Source: Bisporella sp. PMI_857 (Eukaryota > Ascomycota > Leotiomycetes > Helotiales > Helotiaceae). Taken from it: DNA of 64,000 nucleotides. Under the pieces are notes generated by a model. The model saw only the letters and a program-made list of their open reading frames with translations, was not told the origin of the DNA and ran no database searches. The stretch spans positions 62,001 to 126,000 of the forward strand of contig JAJSPD010000099.1 in the NCBI GenBank assembly GCA_021307315.1, given 5' to 3'. Made by a program: the position numbers and the translations under genes. Position 1 is the first letter of the stretch. The number at the start of each line of letters is the position of its first letter. Positions 59,939 through 64,000 of the stretch are shown here, one piece after another.

Positions 59939-60253
59939 TCGCCTGTAGGCTTCGACATACATCGCACAAGGAGCTGATATGGAGCGCTACTATTGTAGAG
60001 CAGGGAGTTGGATTGGGACTTTGTTGGCACTGCCAATAGGCTGACTGGACTGGTGCTAGCTGGCAGATCTTGGCTGACTGGGAGATGAAAGCTGTAGCTG
60101 TTATGCCTGACAAATCCAGTGACCAAAATCTTCGCCGCTTTTACACACTCACGCCCACTTACGCTCAGGGGCTGCCCCGGTCTGCTCAGGCCGGCTCGGG
60201 CCCCGTGAAACCATCTACATGCATACCAACATGTACTATTCAGTAGCAAATAA
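59939..60253. other. Intergenic, nothing recognised
   Basis: 3' flank of the dead NLR up to the LTR boundary. Confidence 0.4.
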
Positions 60254-61299
60254 TGTCACGGCTTTAGCTTAACTTCGCTCATGACCCCTAAGTCTCGGCG
60301 ACTGGCTTAAACTGGCCCCTGGCCAGTTTCCTGTATATAAAGCGCTTCCTTCCCTTCTTCTGTCTAAGTCTACCCCCCTAGTAGTCGGCCACCCCCTGTA
60401 GTCGGCCACCTCGCTTAGCACACCCCCACTCTCTACTTACCCACTTTCGACTCAAATCCTTTAATCATTTCTTAATAGAATTCTTCTAAATTTTGCAGAC
60501 GGCTAGAAGCGATCATGAAGCTTTTATATACTGAAGACGATGTCCAATATGCACTTAGGGACATAGCTAATGGCAAGTCCGAGCGCAAAGCTAGTCTCGA
60601 CTGGGGTGTACCACGAGGCACTTTTCACGACAGGATTTCAGGCCGCTTTTCTCGATCAGAAGCTCATGCACATAAACAAAGGCTTGCCCCGACCCAAGAA
60701 CAACGTTTTACAGATTAGGTACTAGTTCAAGAGAGCTTAAGCCTGAGTCCTACTTATGCGCAGATCCGGGCTTTTGCAGGGCGAATTTTAGTTGCTCGAC
60801 ACGATGCTGTACTACTCGGAAAACGTTGGATAGCCGGCTTTCTTCGCCGGAATCCTGTTTTTAAGACTAAAAAGCAATTTAAGATCGATTCTGTACGTGT
60901 TAATAGCGCTACTTCCGATATTATTAAAGGTTGGTTCTAAAAATTAGAAGTCCCGGCTATTAAAGCTATTAAGCCGGAAAATCGCTAGAATATAAACGAA
61001 GCAGAAATTATAGAAAGCCAAGAAGAGAATGGACTAGTAGTTAGGAGTGCTAAAAAACGCTTTATTCAAAAGAAACAGCCAGAATTTAAAGCTTGGACTT
61101 CATTTATCGAGTGTATTTCCGCGACGAGCAAAACATTGCTTCTACTTGTTATGTTTAAAAAGAAATCAGTTCAACAATAGTGGTTTCTTATAAGTTTAAA
61201 GCTTTATCAAAGCTAGAAGTTTACTGCAACTAATAATGAGTAGACTTTTGACGCTACTGCTTTCGAATAGTTGCAAAAGGTTTTTATACCTTAAACGGC

Positions 61300-61558
61300 T
61301 GTAACAACCGGTATGCCCAAGGTGCGACACGGAGGCCATGGCACGGGAACAGGAGGCTGAAGATCAGGGTATGAGGGGTTTCAGAGCCGATACGGAGGAG
61401 AGTCGGAGTCGCCTATATAAGGCCTGCTCCCACTCTCTACAGTTGTTCCTCATGTTTTTGTATCCTTCGTAGGTAGACCTATAAGGCAATCACTATCAGC
61501 CTATTGTACGCACTCCCATATGCCTCTATTCTAGCCCGTGATTCCTTGCGTCGTTACA
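61300..61558 (+). repeat. Solo LTR, family F (259 bp), duplication ACGGC
   Basis: TGTAACAACC...CGTCGTTACA, flanked by ACGGC on both sides (61295-61299 and 61559-61563). A TATATAA promoter-like box lies near its middle. Inserted in the transposase pseudogene. Confidence 0.9.
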
Positions 61559-61597
61559 ACGGCACTACGTGACTCTAAAAAGCTTCGTCTGCTTATT

Positions 61598-61799
61598 TGT
61601 CAGGCGCCAGGATGTCACGTGCTGAGGGGCAATGAAGGGGGCTCGGTAAAGGCACTGAGACTTGGCATGTATGGGCACGTAGGGAGCCGCCAGGGGCTCG
61701 GAGGGTATAAGTAGGGGACTCGAGACGTAGTAGAGAGGGTAGAGATTAGTCTTTGTTCAATACGAGTTGATTTGTGCCACACTACTCCAGCACCTTACA
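61598..61799 (-). repeat. Solo LTR, family D (202 bp), duplication TTATT
   Basis: On the plus strand TGTCAGGCGCC...CACCTTACA; it is the inverse of 36722-36923. TTATT flanks it at 61593-61597 and 61800-61804. Confidence 0.9.
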
Positions 61800-62295
61800 T
61801 TATTCTAGACGGCTACGGAAGCTATGAAACATTAGAGTTTATGTAAGAATGCTATTCGAATAATATCTATTTATTATTTTTACCGCTACACACTTCGCAT
61901 GTGCTTCAGCTTTTAGATTTATCAGTATTTTCTTCTTTAAAGCATACTTACCGAAAACGGTTTAGTGCTTTAGCTTTTTTCAACGATTCAACTTTAATTA
62001 AAAAGCAAAACTTCTTAAACTGCTATAAGCTAGCTCGGATAGATGCTTTAACAGTTATAAATTGTAAAGCAGGTTGGAAAGCTTCGGGGTTATAGCCGGT
62101 CAGGATCTCGAAGCTTTTTATAAACCGATTATTACTCGAAAATAGTAATAAAGCGGTCGAGCAAATTCCGAGAACTTTAAAAAAGGATCAAATACCTGAA
62201 TGGAACCGAAATAGCTTATTTATAGCCTTTAAAACTCCTTAAAAAGGTAAGGATATCCGAGATCAAGCCAGGCAAATTACGAGACTTAAGACAGC

Positions 62296-62526
62296 TGTCA
62301 GGGTCCAGACAGGGGTCGAGCCCGACCCACTCACATGCTACACACAATGCGACACACCACGTATAGAGTCGATGGCGTACCGATGGCTATAAGGAGGGGC
62401 GAAGAACAAGAGTCGTACCGTAGAGAATAGCTTGTGTTCTGTATGCGTTATAATACTACAATCGATACAATAGATCATTCCGCACGTACTAGACTAGTCA
62501 CTCTACCTGTGTTCTGGCATCTGACA
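62296..62526 (+). repeat. Solo LTR, family G (231 bp), duplication ACAGC
   Basis: TGTCAGGGTCC...GGCATCTGACA, flanked by ACAGC at 62291-62295 and 62527-62531. Its removal rejoins the transposase C-terminal frame (RLKTA-DSTTAK). Confidence 0.9.
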
Positions 62527-63015
62527 ACAGCCGACTCTACAACTGCTAAAGTACTTTTCAAGAAAGTAGCAAAAAGCTTAGACGATAAAGATTATGTTAT
62601 TGCTCAGCACGAGCTTCGAATCGAACAACTTAAGGCTAAAGTATTACAACTTGAGCCTAGGAAGCGGCGGAAAGTAGTAACTAGTCCAAATTCCAAGTTT
62701 GTCGATATTAAAGCTATTTATTAAGCACAAATAGAAGCTGGGGATCGCCAAAATGTTCCGTTAGATTCTGATAGCGTTGTTAGTGCTGCTTCTACTTTAT
62801 CTCATATATCAATTGAGGAATAAAAAAGTTATTGGGGTTGTAAATAGGTGGTGGTGAATTAAGCGAGGTGGCCGACTACAGGGGGTGGCCGACTACTAGG
62901 GGGGTAGACTTATAGCATGTTCTCTTCGTTATAACAATTAATAGTCGTTCATACTTTTGAGTCTTTCTCCCTGAGATCTACGGATTGGGATCTTTATTCG
63001 CTTTGAGTTATTACA

Positions 63016-63307
63016 TTAGAACAAGCTCTACAAACTTTCCGGGGACGGAGCTTAAAAATATCCCTTTCCTTTGTATTGAATCGGAACCGTGACGACAATT
63101 CCACAGCGCTATAGACCGGGTCTATAAAGATATAGGTCAAAGCCAAAGCCTGTATATACCACGAACTTTAGCTCTTAGCACATACTAGTCGAGCCTCCTT
63201 CCCCTTTAATTGGCTGAGTTGGGCTACAACTACTACTCCTACCACTACTTCTTTTCATCACTTGAATTCGACCTTACAATAATATGCCTACTACAACCAG
63301 CAAAAAG
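63016..63307. other. Interval between two LTR-B copies
   Basis: 292 bp without coding potential between the end of one LTR B and the start of another in the same orientation. Could be the inside of a very short (TRIM-like) element. Confidence 0.35.
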
Positions 63308-63374
63308 TGTCACGGCCCTGGCCCTATCTCGCTTAGAGCCCCTTAGGGCTCGGCCCGTGATACCACAGGGCTCG
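63308..63374 (+). repeat. LTR family B, 5' piece
   Basis: Starts TGTCACGGCCCTGGCC and follows the family for 67 bp (to ACCACAGGGCTCG), where LTR A begins. Confidence 0.7.
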
Positions 63375-63782
63375 TGTAGCAAATAAGGCTGGTCAGTGTA
63401 ACAGCCAGGGGCGGTTAGGGTTGGTCACAAGCTGGAAGCGATCCATCAGTAAAGAAGGTAGCCGACAGCCAGTCGAAGGCTTGCAGCCACTATAGGGGCG
63501 TATAGTCTAGACTATCGTGGGTTCCGACTGATAGAATGCTTCTCGGGGATACCGACGTCTAGAGCTCGGTGGCTCTGTAAGTCAAGGATACAGCACTGTT
63601 AAGCACTGTTATGGGATATAAGGAAAAGCCAGAGCTCTTTGGAGAAGGGCAAGCTTGAGTTTCTCTCTCCAGACTTACAAGCATACTTCTGATATCAATA
63701 CATCACTGTTGCAGCTACATCGCTAGTCGCGTGTTTTTACCTGTTATATTGCAATCCCTCCTGCTGCCCTCTTTCTGTTACA
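63375..63782 (-). repeat. LTR family A, inverted copy (408 bp)
   Basis: Reverse complement of 1810-2242. On the plus strand it runs TGTAGCAAATAAGG...CTTTCTGTTACA; a TGTAGC start reflects a mutated TGTAAC. No matching 5 bp flank is seen, so this is either a rearranged copy or the 3' LTR of an element extending right of the window. Confidence 0.75.
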
Positions 63783-64000
63783 CCTACTAAAATATCCCAT
63801 ACTCCAAATTCCATCGACGCTGTTCGAAATTACACTCCTCTCCCGATAAAGGTTTAAGAGTGGCCGTAGGATCTAGTAGAGTGGGTCGATTGCTTTCCCC
63901 GGCACTTTTGGCGCCATAAATTATAGATATAGAGACGCCACCTAACTATAGCAACCTAGACGGATTATCTATTAACTTCTTACTGGCGCTGACCGAAGTT
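63783..64000. other. Window end, nothing recognised
   Basis: If LTR A is a 3' LTR on the minus strand, this would be the 3' end of its internal region; I see no clear pol sequence. Confidence 0.35.

Larger units (their letters stand above)
60515..62822 (+). pseudogene. pogo/Fot1-like transposase, RIP-damaged
   Basis: Starts MKLLYTEDDVQYALRDIANG with a psq-type helix-turn-helix (KASLDWGVPRGTFHDRISG), continues as a CENP-B-type binding domain (LSPTYAQIRAFAG, LGKRWIAGFLRRNP). Stops replace Trp and Gln: D*VLVQ, WF*KLE, NR*NINEAE, QQ*WFL. After removal of the LTR at 62296-62526 the tail reads LKTADSTTAKVLFKKVAKSL, a coiled coil (AQHELRIEQLKAKVLQLEP), RKRRKVVTSPN and a C-terminal acidic end. The DDE core between 61100 and 62250 is scrambled by insertions and stops. 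It cannot encode a transposase. Confidence 0.8.
60367..62910 (+). mobile_element. pogo/Fot1-like DNA transposon (2544 bp) with long perfect TIRs, TA duplication
   Basis: The left end AGTCTACCCCCCTAGTAGTC continues for about 52 bp (CGGCCACC...CTCGCTTA), and the right end is its exact inverse (TAAGCGAGGTGG...GGGTAGACT). TA duplicates flank it (60365-60366, 62911-62912). It holds one transposase pseudogene, itself broken by three solo LTRs. About 1.85 kb remains after removing them, the usual size of Fot1-like elements. Confidence 0.9.
60254..63015 (+). repeat. LTR family B, split by a pogo-like transposon
   Basis: The LTR starts TGTCACGG at 60254 and continues to 60366; after the transposon it resumes at 62913 (GCATGTTCTCTTCG) and ends GAGTTATTACA at 63015. 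Removing 60367-62912 (element plus one TA) joins it as ...TCTGTC-TATAGC-ATGTTCTC, in line with the complete copy at 6604-6824 (...CTGCC-TGTAGC-TTGTTCTC). Confidence 0.85.

Overview
The window looks like chromosomal DNA of a filamentous ascomycete (Pezizomycotina; Leotiomycetes-like is only an impression). Genes are split by many 50-100 bp introns with GTRNGT donors, CTRAC/CTAAC branch sites and YAG acceptors. Protein families are typical of moulds: HET, NLR (STAND), amidase, CmcJ/AsaB-type oxygenase, CorA-like. Dead repeats carry the TGG->TAG and CAR->TAR stops expected of repeat-induced point mutation (RIP). No tRNA, rRNA or CRISPR array was recognised.

Layout. 0-5 kb: 3' end of an ankyrin-repeat gene, a 433 bp LTR, and a three-exon polytopic membrane protein on the minus strand. 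5.5-8.2 kb: repeat litter (MITE, pogo-type transposase tail, three LTR families, a TPR gene fragment). 8.5-9.7 kb: HET-domain protein. 11.4-16.5 kb: a divergent pair of amidase genes, the left one with a one-base frameshift. 17.0-22.3 kb: an apparently intact 1096-aa NLR (alpha/beta hydrolase, NB-ARC, TPR) divergent from a CmcJ-like oxygenase. 23.8-25.5 kb: a CorA-like transporter gene with one nonsense codon. 27.2-28.5 kb: RIP-scarred HET-NACHT relic. 29.6-39.2 kb: a gene-dense stretch with a membrane F-box-like protein, a DUF1399 (GRDP) protein, a 973-aa protein with a Gly/Cys-rich tail ending inside a solo LTR, and a class 3 lipase.

40-56 kb: two Copia-type retrotransposons with target-site duplications. 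Copia-1 (40055-45252, minus) has two identical 126 bp LTRs and sits in a membrane-protein gene. Copia-2 (48672-55899, plus) has 235 bp LTRs and an extremely A-rich sense strand. Between them is a frameshifted, 3'-truncated AdipoR/HlyIII-type gene. 57.4-59.9 kb: a second NB-ARC-TPR NLR, a pseudogene whose P-loop lysine codon is hit by a deletion. 60.2-63.8 kb: a pogo/Fot1-like DNA transposon with 5'-to-3' perfect TIRs inserted in an LTR and itself hit by three solo LTRs, each with its own 5 bp duplication.

Taken together this is a fast-evolving accessory region: self/non-self recognition genes (HET, two NB-ARC NLRs, a HET-NACHT relic, ankyrin and TPR pieces) mixed with detoxification or secondary-metabolism style enzymes and layered transposons. 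Exon models were built by hand from splice signals and reading-frame continuity. Family names come from motif recognition, not from any search.
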